Position numbers and translations under genes: made by a program. The notes below the pieces were generated by a model that made no database searches, was not told the origin of the DNA, and saw only the letters and a program-made list of their open reading frames with translations. From Pycnococcus provasolii (Eukaryota > Chlorophyta > Pseudoscourfieldiophyceae > Pseudoscourfieldiales): a stretch of 64,000 nt of DNA. Location of the stretch: assembly GCA_049487715.1 (NCBI GenBank), contig CP150561.1, positions 372,001 through 436,000 of the forward strand. The letters run 5' to 3'. Below are positions 9,849 to 18,863 of this stretch, piece by piece (the first letter of the stretch is position 1; each line of letters begins with the position of its first letter).

Positions 9849-10170
9849 TGGAAATGCTTTGGTCGATCGATTTGGTCGGGGAAATGCAGTGCTTTGGTCG
9901 ATCGATTTGGTCGGGGAAATGCAGTGCTTTGGTCGATCGATTTGGTCGGGGAAATGCAGTGCTTTGGTCGATCGATTTGGTCGGGGAAATGGTTTGGTCG
10001 ATCGATTTGGTTTTGGTCGATCGATTTGGTCGGGGAACTGGTTTCCCATCATGCTCCCGGGAAATGCAGTGCTTTGGTCGATCGATTTGGTCGGGGAAAT
10101 GCTTTGGTCGATAGATTTGGTCGGGGAAATGCAGTGCTTTGGTCGATCGATTTGGTCGGGGAAATGCTTT
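9849..10170. repeat. 35-bp direct-repeat array with TCGATCGA cores
   Basis: Nine copies of 'tttggtcgatcgatttggtc' + 'ggggaaatgcagtgc' are present, with ggtcgat cores at 9861, 9896, 9931, 9966, about 9995, 10014, 10076, 10105 and 10140. Early spacing is exactly 35 bp; later units are shortened. A second element, 'ggtttcccatcatgctcccg' + 'ggaaatg', occurs at about 9826 and again at about 10039, so the array has a higher-order structure. Each core contains the self-complementary octamer TCGATCGA. One copy (10105) carries TCGATAGA. The array lies about 250-570 bp upstream of the TPR gene start. Confidence 0.95.
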
Positions 10171-10418
10171 CACATCACCTAAAGCTCCCTCGTCACCTAA
10201 AGGGACCTGTTCGAGTGCATCTTGAAAGTGGAAGGAATTGGCCGGGCCATCCATGTGGCATGTGAAAGCAAGTTGTTGACTTCTTCGTGGTCTAGAAATG
10301 GTCGTCTCTGCTCTCGAGTGGGTCCCAAAAACAACAAAACAACTCTCTCTCGGGAAGAATCGTCATTATTAGACGGGACGCATTCAGCACGCACGGCCAT
10401 TTCACAACAACATTGGAG

Positions 10419-11414
10419 ATGTCGGCGGTTTCTTCGGTTGAGCCTGCGCAGGCTCCTGGGGGGGTCCAGGTTTCCATCCAGGAAATTGCTGATAATGCTG
10501 GTGAGAACACACAAGAGCTTGATTCAGCTGTCTCTCTTGAGCAGCTTGAGAGACAACAAGCGTCGATGTCTTCACAGCTTGATGTTGGTGTTGACGGGGA
10601 CGGGGACGGGGACCCGTCGTCAACAACAGGAGGAGGATTGCAACAGGATTCTTCGGTGGTGGGCTTGGCGGAGGAGGAGTTGGGCGAGCCTGGGGACGCG
10701 GACGACAATGAGTCAGAGCCAAATCAGCCAACAGAACAAGTGCCGAAACTTACAGCTGCGGAACGGGAAATCAAAGTCAACACGCTGCGAACCGTGGGAA
10801 AGGAGGCACTCGCTAAGCACGACTTTGCGGCTGCAATCGATGCGCTAAGCGCGGCACTCAAGCTGCAGTCTGACTCCTTCAAACTGCACCGACTAAGGTG
10901 CGTCGCATACGCGTGCATGCAAAACTTCGAGGCGAGCTTTGCGGATGCACAGCGAGTTGTCGAGCTTAACCCAACCTCAACAGACGGGTATTACTACATG
11001 GGATTCGCGTTGTACCATCAGAAGAAGTACGCTCAGTCTGCGCACGCATTTAAGGACGGACTTGAGCGTAACCCCAGTGACAGCGTGCTGCAGCAGGGCT
11101 TCTGGGACGCGCTCACGCTTATGAGCCAGCACCGCATGACGCTCCCGCTCGAGGGCGAGGCGGCGGATAGGGCCCTCCGCGACTCGGAGAAGGCTAACAC
11201 ACCCATGGATGAGGAGCTGGCGGAGGAGTTGGCAGACACGCTCATTCCCACCGTCGTCAGTCCCGGAGGCGGGTACGTGGGTGGCGACACGCCCGCACCC
11301 ACAGCTCGCGAGGCCATGGCGGAGCAGAGCGAGCCGAAGCTTTCGGACAAGACGTCGCTGCAGCTCGAGAGCGCGGACGCCACAGGCTTCACCGCGAGCA
11401 TGAGCATGATGTGA
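10419..11414 (+). CDS. Tetratricopeptide-repeat protein
   Basis: The start is the ATG at 10419 (MSAVSSVEPAQ), two codons inside the frame opened by a TTG. The first about 110 residues are acidic, Gln- and Ser-rich and unstructured. Three TPR units follow at about residues 112-225: AEREIKVNTLRTVGKEALAK, then FKLHRLRCVAYACMQNFEAS, then STDGYYYMGFALYHQKKYAQ with FKDGLERNPSDS. The three-repeat clamp resembles co-chaperone TPR domains (STI1/HOP, SGT, PP5) that bind C-terminal EEVD peptides. I cannot confirm the carboxylate-clamp residues and no second domain is visible. The about 100-residue tail is disordered. Its function is likely adaptor or chaperone-related. Confidence 0.82.
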   Translation: MSAVSSVEPAQAPGGVQVSIQEIADNAGENTQELDSAVSLEQLERQQASMSSQLDVGVDGDGDGDPSSTTGGGLQQDSSVVGLAEEELGEPGDADDNESEPNQPTEQVPKLTAAEREIKVNTLRTVGKEALAKHDFAAAIDALSAALKLQSDSFKLHRLRCVAYACMQNFEASFADAQRVVELNPTSTDGYYYMGFALYHQKKYAQSAHAFKDGLERNPSDSVLQQGFWDALTLMSQHRMTLPLEGEAADRALRDSEKANTPMDEELAEELADTLIPTVVSPGGGYVGGDTPAPTAREAMAEQSEPKLSDKTSLQLESADATGFTASMSMM

Positions 11415-11572
11415 CATCATTCAGTAATGGAACTTAAGTCCCTTTTGTCCAGCGGTCGCCCGTCGCGCCCCATTCAAACCACCTTCAGTACATTCATCTG
11501 TGACCGTTTGTGCGAACGTTGGTTTTTTAAAAAGCGTTATGTTTATGTTTACGTAAACTTAAATTTCATCTC

Positions 11573-13376
11573 TCACATGAGAAATCGCGGGTCCACGAGG
11601 CTCTTACGACTGACGTTGTTCGTGCCCAGCTCTTGACGCATGTAACTGAGCAAGACGTCGACGAGGATCGCAACCACAGCAGCCACCGATGCGCGGCCAC
11701 TCGACGCGAACACCGTCGCGAACACCATCATCTCGAACACCGCCAGGCGGAGCTCGTTGCCGAAGAAGATGCTGGTGGACCATGCCCGATTAAAGTCGTG
11801 GAAGAACACTGGATTGTTTCCGTCCACGCCCACGTCGCCGCCGAACATCGAGCCGAACCCAGTCCGCTCCCTTACGATGTTCTCGTGGTCGCTCTCCACG
11901 CGATGGATAAAGTCCCGGAAGGTGTTTGCAATTTCTGACTGCGCATTGAGTAGTTTCTCCTCGGGCAGCGTTGGCGCGGTGAACGCACCTCCAAGCGAGA
12001 TTCCGGTGGTGCGATTCACCTCGCCGCGCGCCTTGTCCTCGATCATGTCCAGTAGCTTCACGTCGTAGCTCTTGCGAAGCTCACGCGGCAGGAAGATTTC
12101 AAACTCCTGGTTGTCTGGAACCCTGCTGTCAGCCTGATTCGCATCCGGAATCAGCCCACGCTTGCTCATGGAATTGCCAGCCTCCATGCGAAGGCAGTTC
12201 GAGATCTCCGACAAGTTCGTGTCTGCGGTAGGCATCAGCGAGCGGCCGTGCAGGTAGTATCCGGCATAGTTGTCGAAGAGAATGAAGATCGATATGTTCG
12301 AGAGTGTGAGCACATCGAGGAAATCGTCAAGCGGATGCCCCTTGATGTAACGGTAGTACAGCAGCTGCTTGAATAAGTACTCGACGAGGAGCGTGACAGT
12401 GACGATGAATGTGCTCACCGCGAAGCGCAGCACGACGCTTTCGATGGCGTGATACGGCGACGAGAGGTCCCCGGCATCGGGCGTCATGGTGGTCAAACCT
12501 TTCGCGTTGAATCCAACAATCACGAAAAGGCTGATGACGTACGTCATCGGCGGAGTGGTGGCTCTCCACGAGGCCATATCATTCCACTGGTTGATCACGT
12601 AGAGCATGCGCCACGCACTCACGGGTTCCGCTTGGTATGCTCCACCCTTGCCGCCAACGCCGCCGGGATTGAAGTGATACCGAGGCTTCTCCCAGTCGAG
12701 GAAGAAGTAGTCAAAGTTGCATTGGTGAAGTACCTCACATACGCAAGAAAAGCCAAGGAAGACAACGGAACACACGAGAGCGGTGTAGTAATCCTCGATT
12801 TGGTCGTCTTGAGGAATGAGCGTGTAAACGCTGTCCTGGAGCTTGTAGAAGAGGAACCAGTACCATGAGGTTATGGTGAGCGTGAAACTCAGAAGCATTC
12901 CTCCGACGAAGGCCAGCTCCACAAGTGCACGCATCAAGAATTCAAGATCTATGTTTGGATCAAGACGCCTTCGAATGTAAGTATTCATGCGGAACAACCA
13001 TGCGAAGGCTGACACGACGCCCACCACAATGATGATGTTCTGGAACGTGTCGTCAAAGCGATCTTTCGAGGCCTCGTACGTCGTCTTGAAGGACGATGAC
13101 ACCTCGAAGTTTGCAGACTCTGAAGTCAGTGCAACGACCGGCGTGCTATGCTCAGACATTGCCTTCGCCTCGTCCGCTGCCGTAGTGCTGCCAGCCCCGG
13201 TATTTTCTATGTGAACGGTCGTGTAACGCAGCGTTGCGCGTGGCGGATTGATACCGTCTCGTGGCGATTTTTTAAGGTCCACATCGATTGTCACGTGCGA
13301 AAGGAATGTGAGGTAGATGTCGCGCGGGACTGAGGAGGTGGAGATGGAGGAGGAAGGAGAGGAGGACGATGGAGAG

Positions 13377-13408
<32 letters not shown>

Positions 13409-15013
13409 AGAGGAGGAGGAGGAGGAGGAATCCGATGCTGCTGCAGAATCTGGGATTCCAGAGTACATGTCGAACATGAAGAATCGACGCGTCAGCACTC
13501 CGCTGTTCAAAAGATCGTCGCGATTCACCTTTCTATTGGAACGATCCATGTAATTCTCCACAATCATAGGTACTGAGAGGTACCGTGGAGTTCCGTCCTT
13601 TTCAACGCCATCTTCGTAATAAAGGTCGTAGAATACGGGCTGGAAGCGTCGCTCGCGTGACTCTAGCCGCGCGTTTGTGAGTGCACCCGCAAAACGACTG
13701 AACAGATCGCTCATCTTCACCTTGCACGTATTGTGGAAGGTGGCTCCAAATCGCGCGAAAGCTGTCGATTCCCTTGTCAGATGCCCGCACATTTGCATCA
13801 TCGGCAGAGATGCGTTGTTCATGCCAAGCCACGTTCCGTCGAGCGCATAAGCGCTGAGCACGAACTTGAGTATCTGCACCTTGCCCGATGCCTGCTGGAA
13901 ACTAACGGGTGTTTCCGCGTCATTGCTGTAGAGCGCGGCGCGTGGACGCTCTTCATAGTACAGCCACGGCAGCGTGTAGCTCCACCCCACCTTGGGTTTG
14001 ATCTCCTGCGACCAGTACTGCTGACTCGAGCGCAATTCTACGAGCGCATCGTAAATCTTGCAAGGATTCGATTCGCGTTGGAACATGGACAGCACGCACA
14101 AGTTTGCAAGGCTGTTGCACGCTTCGCTGCTGCCCTCTGCGTAGCACATCACGGTAGCGTTGCTGAGGAAATTCACGAGAGCTGCGGCGTTGTCGACGCT
14201 CACGGTGCCGCTGGAGCCTACCGATCGCCCTCCCCCGGCGGCTGATATGACGTCGTTGAACGTGTGCCTGAATGGTCGGTTGATGCTCACACGCAGCTCC
14301 TTGGCCACCTCCGTGAGTGCGTCGGCACTCGTGCCATCGACGCACACGCTTTCTTCGGCTAAGCTGCTTGGGTAGTTGTCCACCGTTCCGTTTTTCGGCG
14401 GGCACGCGCACCTCTTCTTCGAAGAGCTGTACACGTACGGGTACGCGCAGCGACGGCACTCGTTGCTTGTTGCTGCGTACGCATCTGTGGCGCACTTCGT
14501 GCAAGTGGTTCCTTGTGGTCGCAGTGCGCCCGTCTCGTCTGTTTCGCTCAGTACGGCGTTATCGGGAGAGCGGCATCTGCACTTTCCTGTTTTTGTGTCC
14601 AACATTGTGGTTGTCTTGTCGCACTTGACGCAGTATCTCCCACTCTCAGAGACGGCCATGTTCAAGTCGGCGCAGCTCTTGCACGTTCCAAACACGAGCG
14701 TGTTTATGTTGGAAACCGCGGACTTGGCGTACCCTGCTTTGCAGTCGCACGTCTTGCCGTCGTTTGAGACTTCGTTTACGCCGCACGGCACGCACTGCAG
14801 GCCACTGACGTCGAATCTTAGTGACGTGGATGCGCACGTGCGTTTGTACGGGAACCGAGGGGCGGCTGAGGAGAGCAGTGGGTACGAGCACAGAAATAGC
14901 AGGCACCATAGCATGAGAAGAACGTGTTGGTTGGTTGTTATGAGCAGTTGTGGTCTGAGAATTCGCCGCCAAGAAGAATAAGCTCCTCCTCCGCGTGCTG
15001 GATTGTGGACCAT
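11573..15013 (-). CDS. TMEM67: Meckelin (TMEM67/MKS3), ciliary transition-zone membrane protein
   Basis: Meckelin is the receptor-like subunit of the MKS complex that gates membrane traffic at the ciliary transition zone. The frame opens at a GTG at 15094. Usable ATGs are 15013 and 14914, and the latter gives the cleaner signal peptide (MLWCLLFLCSYPLLSSAAPR). Next comes the cysteine-rich region with C..CGVNE.S.DGKTCDCK..Y and further CxxC units to about residue 240. A beta-rich extracellular domain follows, interrupted by a Ser run coded by a GAGGAG-type repeat (13332-13432). The C-terminal multipass region includes the family signature FDYFFLDWEKPRYHFNPGG and WNDMASWR. Length is 1146 residues from 15013, against just under 1000 in animals. 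It converges with the TPR gene. The gene implies motile or sensory cilia with a complete transition zone. Confidence 0.95.
13332..13432. repeat. Coding poly-Ser microsatellite inside meckelin
   Basis: An imperfect GAG/GAA/GAT triplet run on the plus strand encodes about 30 mostly consecutive Ser residues, with scattered Pro and Ile, on the minus strand. It inserts into the extracellular domain of meckelin without disturbing the frame. Confidence 0.9.
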
Positions 15014-15945
15014 GCTTGCCTTTGAGATGTGAAAACGAAAACACGCACGTGAACCAACAATCTTTCTGAACTTGTGTCCTTGTTTGTGCCACACGTGTAC
15101 ACCCTTAAGGCAGAATCACCAAGAATCACCAAGCCTTAACGATACGATACGTGAACAAAAAAGTATCTAAAAGGTATATCTGTGCAAGAAACACTCACGT
15201 GAATGCACTTACACAGCTTTCTGTAAGTAAGTGCGCCCTCGCGAGACACAGTCCTAACAGACTCGCGAGTTGAAATGCGAAATGCGATAAACACGAGGAA
15301 ATGAATAAAATGCCTCAGGGATGTTGTTGTTGGAAATGTATGTCGGCGAGCAAACGTGCTCTGATGAAGAAAGTTGCCCTCCCAGGTGCCGGGGTGAAAA
15401 ACAAGAAGAGAAAAAACGCGCGGCAAACCACCCCCTGTCCAAAATCACTTCAAGGCCAAACTTTCTTAATTTTACAAGGCAAAAGAGCACCTGCCTGCCC
15501 CCTACGAAAGTAATAGTCTTTGTGATGACGTCCTTGCTACGCACGCTGACCTTGTGCCCACCTTACAACCTTTCGGGGACGGTGAGCTCTTCAGCAACGG
15601 TCCTTAACTACGGCACTGCGTGAACTCTCGCATAACGTAAATTTACTACGGCGCGCTGTTGGAAATACCACCCATTTGGTCGTAAGTGTAAGGCAGTTAC
15701 ACTTGTGGTTACACTCAATTAGTGGATCCCCAGGCGAACACAAAATTTGATCGGAAGTCTGGGGATCCCCCTTTGTGATGTTACACTTCCGTTCACGAAA
15801 TTGGACAATTATCCCCCTCTCGGACCCCACCCCCCCCTTCTCCCTTCTCCAAACAGGCGTGTTGTCTTATCCACACTCTTCTATATCAGGCCGGGGATAC
15901 GACGATATCTGCCGCCGATATATTTCATTCTTCTGATAAATAACT
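15014..15945. other. Intergenic between meckelin and the Gly/Asp-rich gene
   Basis: This is the divergent upstream region of two genes. It contains an inverted repeat, ggatccccag at 15724-15733 and ctggggatcc at 15759-15768 (10-bp arms, 25-nt spacer), and a CCCACCCCCCCCTTCTCCC tract at about 15827-15846. No coding sequence is supported. Confidence 0.5.
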
Positions 15946-16581
15946 ATGGTGGTGCCTGCCGTCGTCGTGCACGGGAAACAACATGTTGCTTGCACGGGTA
16001 CTTCGCATGTTCCTCGTGCTGCTCAGGGTCGTGCTCACGGTCGTCGATCAGCTCCCAGTGTGATATGCATGGCGTCCACGGCACCTGCGAAGAGAGGAAA
16101 GAAATTAGTCGGACCACCCATGGGACCACCTGCGAAAACGAACGATGGAGGGGGAGGAGGAGGGGACGGCGACGGATGGGGAGACATGGCGAAAAACTGG
16201 ATTCCGAATATCGCGTTCCTCGTTGGTGGATACCTCTTCTTTGGAGGGGGATTCGGTGGAGGAGGTGGTGGTGGAGGCGGAGGTGGTGGTGGAGGAGGTG
16301 GTGGTGGTGGTGGTGGTGGTGGCAGTGGTCCATCAGGTCCAAATAATCCTGCAGCACCCGGTCGCAGGCGAAAGGCGGAAGACGACGACGACGACTCGGA
16401 CGACGATGACGACGACGACGACGACGCGAAGAAGAAGAGGGCAGCCAAGGCGGCGGCGAAGCAAAAAAGACGAACGCGAAGGAGCAGTGGCGACGACGAC
16501 GACGACTCAGACGACGACGACGACGACGACACACCCGCAAAAAAAAATTCAACCATGAAAGCACGAACGAGGTCGCGTTAG
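15946..16581 (+). CDS. Small Gly- and Asp/Lys-rich protein, possible plastid leader
   Basis: The 211-residue frame starts at a true ATG at 15946; a second in-frame ATG lies at 16069 (MASTAPAKRG). The first about 42 residues lack acids, are rich in Val, Ala, Arg and Ser, and end RRSAPSVICMAS. This resembles an algal plastid transit peptide with cleavage near VIC-MA. A short hydrophobic segment (NWIPNIAFLVGGYLFFGGG) follows, then a poly-Gly run of more than 20 residues. The tail has two blocks of consecutive Asp alternating with Lys/Arg stretches. No known domain is recognised. Gly- and Asp-codon repeats make this a low-complexity protein, and the annotation rests on the ATG, leader and hydrophobic segment. 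Plastid targeting is inference. Confidence 0.6.
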   Translation: MVVPAVVVHGKQHVACTGTSHVPRAAQGRAHGRRSAPSVICMASTAPAKRGKKLVGPPMGPPAKTNDGGGGGGDGDGWGDMAKNWIPNIAFLVGGYLFFGGGFGGGGGGGGGGGGGGGGGGGGGGGSGPSGPNNPAAPGRRRKAEDDDDDSDDDDDDDDDAKKKRAAKAAAKQKRRTRRSSGDDDDDSDDDDDDDTPAKKNSTMKARTRSR

Positions 16582-16688
16582 TCGCAGTAAACGCACACTT
16601 ACCCAACCTGGCAACCTTTCTTTTCTTGTCCCCACACGATACACAATATGAATGAACAAGTCTTTTTGGCATTACTATGGTAATAATA

Positions 16689-17915
16689 CTAACGTCGTCC
16701 TTTCTTCTTTGATGACGACTTGCCGCCCTTCGACGGCGCGCTCTTGAACTGAGGAGGTTTGGTGGACACCTTGTGTAGTGGAACTCCCACCGAAGCGGCT
16801 CGCGTCTCTTTTCTTATGTCGCTCGTCCTCTGGGGTAAGTCCGCGAGACTTGGGATGCCAAGCATCTTTTTCGTCCCTGGTGCGAACTTGAAGAGTGCGC
16901 CCTGCAAAAGGCCGAACATGTTGGAGGTGAAGAAGTGAAGCAGTGTTGCGGCGGGAAAGCCTGCCGTGGCCGGTATCATCACCACGCTCAGCAAACGCAG
17001 GCCATTTTTAACGCCTGATCCTGTTTGACCGGCCATGCCCTCGGCGGCATTCAGCTCGACAGTCGTGAGGAACATTGCGGATGTGAGAATAGGGAGCATG
17101 TACGTCGAGTCCATGTGGCTGAGGTCCTGGAACCATAGCGCTCCACCCGTCGCCATGTCGGGACTCTGCTCAGCAAGCCTGTTTAGCGCGAAGAAGAACC
17201 CAGTCATCATGGGAAGCTGCAAGCCCATTGACACAAAGAAGCTGCTGAACGGGTTGATTTGGTACTTCTCCCACACCTTCGACACCTCCTCCATATACCG
17301 CTGTCTCGCTTCCTCGCTCGCCTGTGCCTTCTGTCCCCCGTATCTGCGGTTTACTTCCTCGACGTGAGGCTTGGCGATCGCCATGCGTCCCGTGTTACGC
17401 ATCTGGTAGACGACGACCGGGAACGTCAAGATGCGCAGGGTGAACGCCGCGACGGCTATGCTTCCGTACCACGGAAGTCCGAGTGTGTCGTGGATCGCCA
17501 TGATTCCGTATCCCGCCGCCTGGACGTGCGGCCACCAACCAAAGTCGACGACGGCATCTAACGGCGGCAGGGCGTCAACGAGGTCCGCCGGAGTGGGCGT
17601 GCTTGCAGATGACGATGTCACCGCCGCCGACGCCTCAGCAGAAGTTTCTCCCCCTTCTCCTCCTCCCAGAGGATTGGGCGGCGGTTTCGTCCACCCCTGC
17701 GGCCACGCCGGCGCGCCAAAGATGCCCCTATGAAACTGTAGATTATTCAACACCGCAGATGATGACCCCAACCCCACGAGAGGAGATGACGCTGATGATG
17801 ACGATGCAACTGATAATGACGACGAGGCGAGACCATGAGAAGCCACGACAACTCCAGCGCCTCCTCGAAGCAAACTCAAAGTACTGCTAGCAGCAAGACG
17901 CCGCGACGCCGCCAT
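16689..17915 (-). CDS. OXA1: Mitochondrial inner-membrane insertase OXA1
   Basis: OXA1, a YidC/Oxa1/Alb3 insertase, puts mitochondrially made and some imported proteins into the inner membrane. The start is the ATG at 17915, which opens a classic Arg/Ser/Ala presequence (MAASRRLAASSTLSLLRGG). The longer frame only adds upstream non-ATG codons. The family core begins at about residue 130: FGWWPHVQAAGYGIMAIHDT, then the YGSIAVAAFTLRILTFPVVV helix, where the Arg inside the first conserved helix is the charge of the insertase groove. It continues with KVWEKYQINPFSSFFVSMGL.QLPMMTGFFFAL, LTSAMFLTTVEL and PAATLLHFFTSNMFGLLQG. The C-terminal tail is short and basic (SSKKKGRR), fitting ribosome contact. 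Length of about 408 residues is normal for the family. The presequence argues against the plastid Alb3 paralogue. Confidence 0.93.
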   Translation of the reverse strand: MAASRRLAASSTLSLLRGGAGVVVASHGLASSSLSVASSSSASSPLVGLGSSSAVLNNLQFHRGIFGAPAWPQGWTKPPPNPLGGGEGGETSAEASAAVTSSSASTPTPADLVDALPPLDAVVDFGWWPHVQAAGYGIMAIHDTLGLPWYGSIAVAAFTLRILTFPVVVYQMRNTGRMAIAKPHVEEVNRRYGGQKAQASEEARQRYMEEVSKVWEKYQINPFSSFFVSMGLQLPMMTGFFFALNRLAEQSPDMATGGALWFQDLSHMDSTYMLPILTSAMFLTTVELNAAEGMAGQTGSGVKNGLRLLSVVMIPATAGFPAATLLHFFTSNMFGLLQGALFKFAPGTKKMLGIPSLADLPQRTSDIRKETRAASVGVPLHKVSTKPPQFKSAPSKGGKSSSKKKGRR

Positions 17916-18863
17916 GGGATGAACGAACGACCACAAGCACAATGAAAGTGATCCACCACTTGAGCGGGCTGTTCCGGTGGGCCGCGAATAGAACACACAC
18001 CTTCGAGGGGACCCGTCGTAGACCGGGATGCGGGCGAGGTTTTTCTGGGGGGGATTTTCTGATTTTGGGGATCCCGCTCGGGCATTTCTCACTGTACATA
18101 GTCAAGCTCGAAGTTGTTGTTGTACACGCCGCACAGCAGGCTCGTCGGCCCACTCGCCCGGGCCCGGGGGCGCCTTCCCGTCGACGCGCCGCCCGGCCAT
18201 GGGCCCGTCGCGCCGCGGGCCGCGACCCGCGGCACCGACCCGCCATCGCGGAGCCGATACTCCACGCCTCCGGAAACATGACGAAGGCCGGTCGTAAGTC
18301 GTTATGCCAGCATGACATCCTCAGGACTCTGTGCCGTGTCTTCGGAGGCGGGTCGTTCTGCCAGCATGACATCCTCAGGACTCTGTGCCGTGTCTACGGA
18401 GGCGGGGCGTTCTGCCAACATGACATGGAGCTGTATCGTAGATGCAATCACGACGAAGACGCTCTTTGTCGTGCTTCACTTTCCAGTGTGGAGGGCAAGA
18501 CTTTCGCGCGACGCTGGTGATCCTCCACCGCCACATGCGCCGAGGGAAGGTCGTCCACATAGTCAATTAGTATCGCATCGAGAGTATTGGCCTTTTGACA
18601 ACTCTGCAAGTCCTAAAACATGTTTGAGTTGCCGCCAAATCCAAAGGAAATGCGAGCACAATCCTGGCGCGCGCCGTGGTGCGTGTGTGGCGTTCTACAA
18701 AGAGCTCGTGGCACACGTGTCCATGCGCGTGCCGCTGTCTTGATCAACTCAGCGGCGGTATGCCGGGAGCGGCTCGTCTCTCGCCGAGCCATCGATGAGT
18801 GGTAGATAGGTAGTACTAGGTAGGTATGAAATTTTACTGTAGTTAAAATAGAGGTATATAATG
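17916..18863. other. Intergenic with GC-rich block and 54-bp triplication
   Basis: This stretch holds a very GC-rich block at about 18130-18250 (gcccgggcccgggggcgcc and similar) and a 54-bp direct repeat. Overlapping frames on both strands here have no recognisable domains and change with the repeat, so none is called as a gene. Confidence 0.5.
18307..18427. repeat. 54-bp direct repeat, two full copies plus start of a third
   Basis: The unit beginning ccagcatgacatcctcagga starts at 18307 and 18361. A third, truncated copy begins ccaacatgacatgg at 18415. The two full copies differ at about two positions, indicating a recent duplication. Confidence 0.9.

Noticed and set aside
9849-10170. Possible CRISPR array
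   Set aside because: The 35-bp units are directly tandem without unique spacers, and the genome is eukaryotic.
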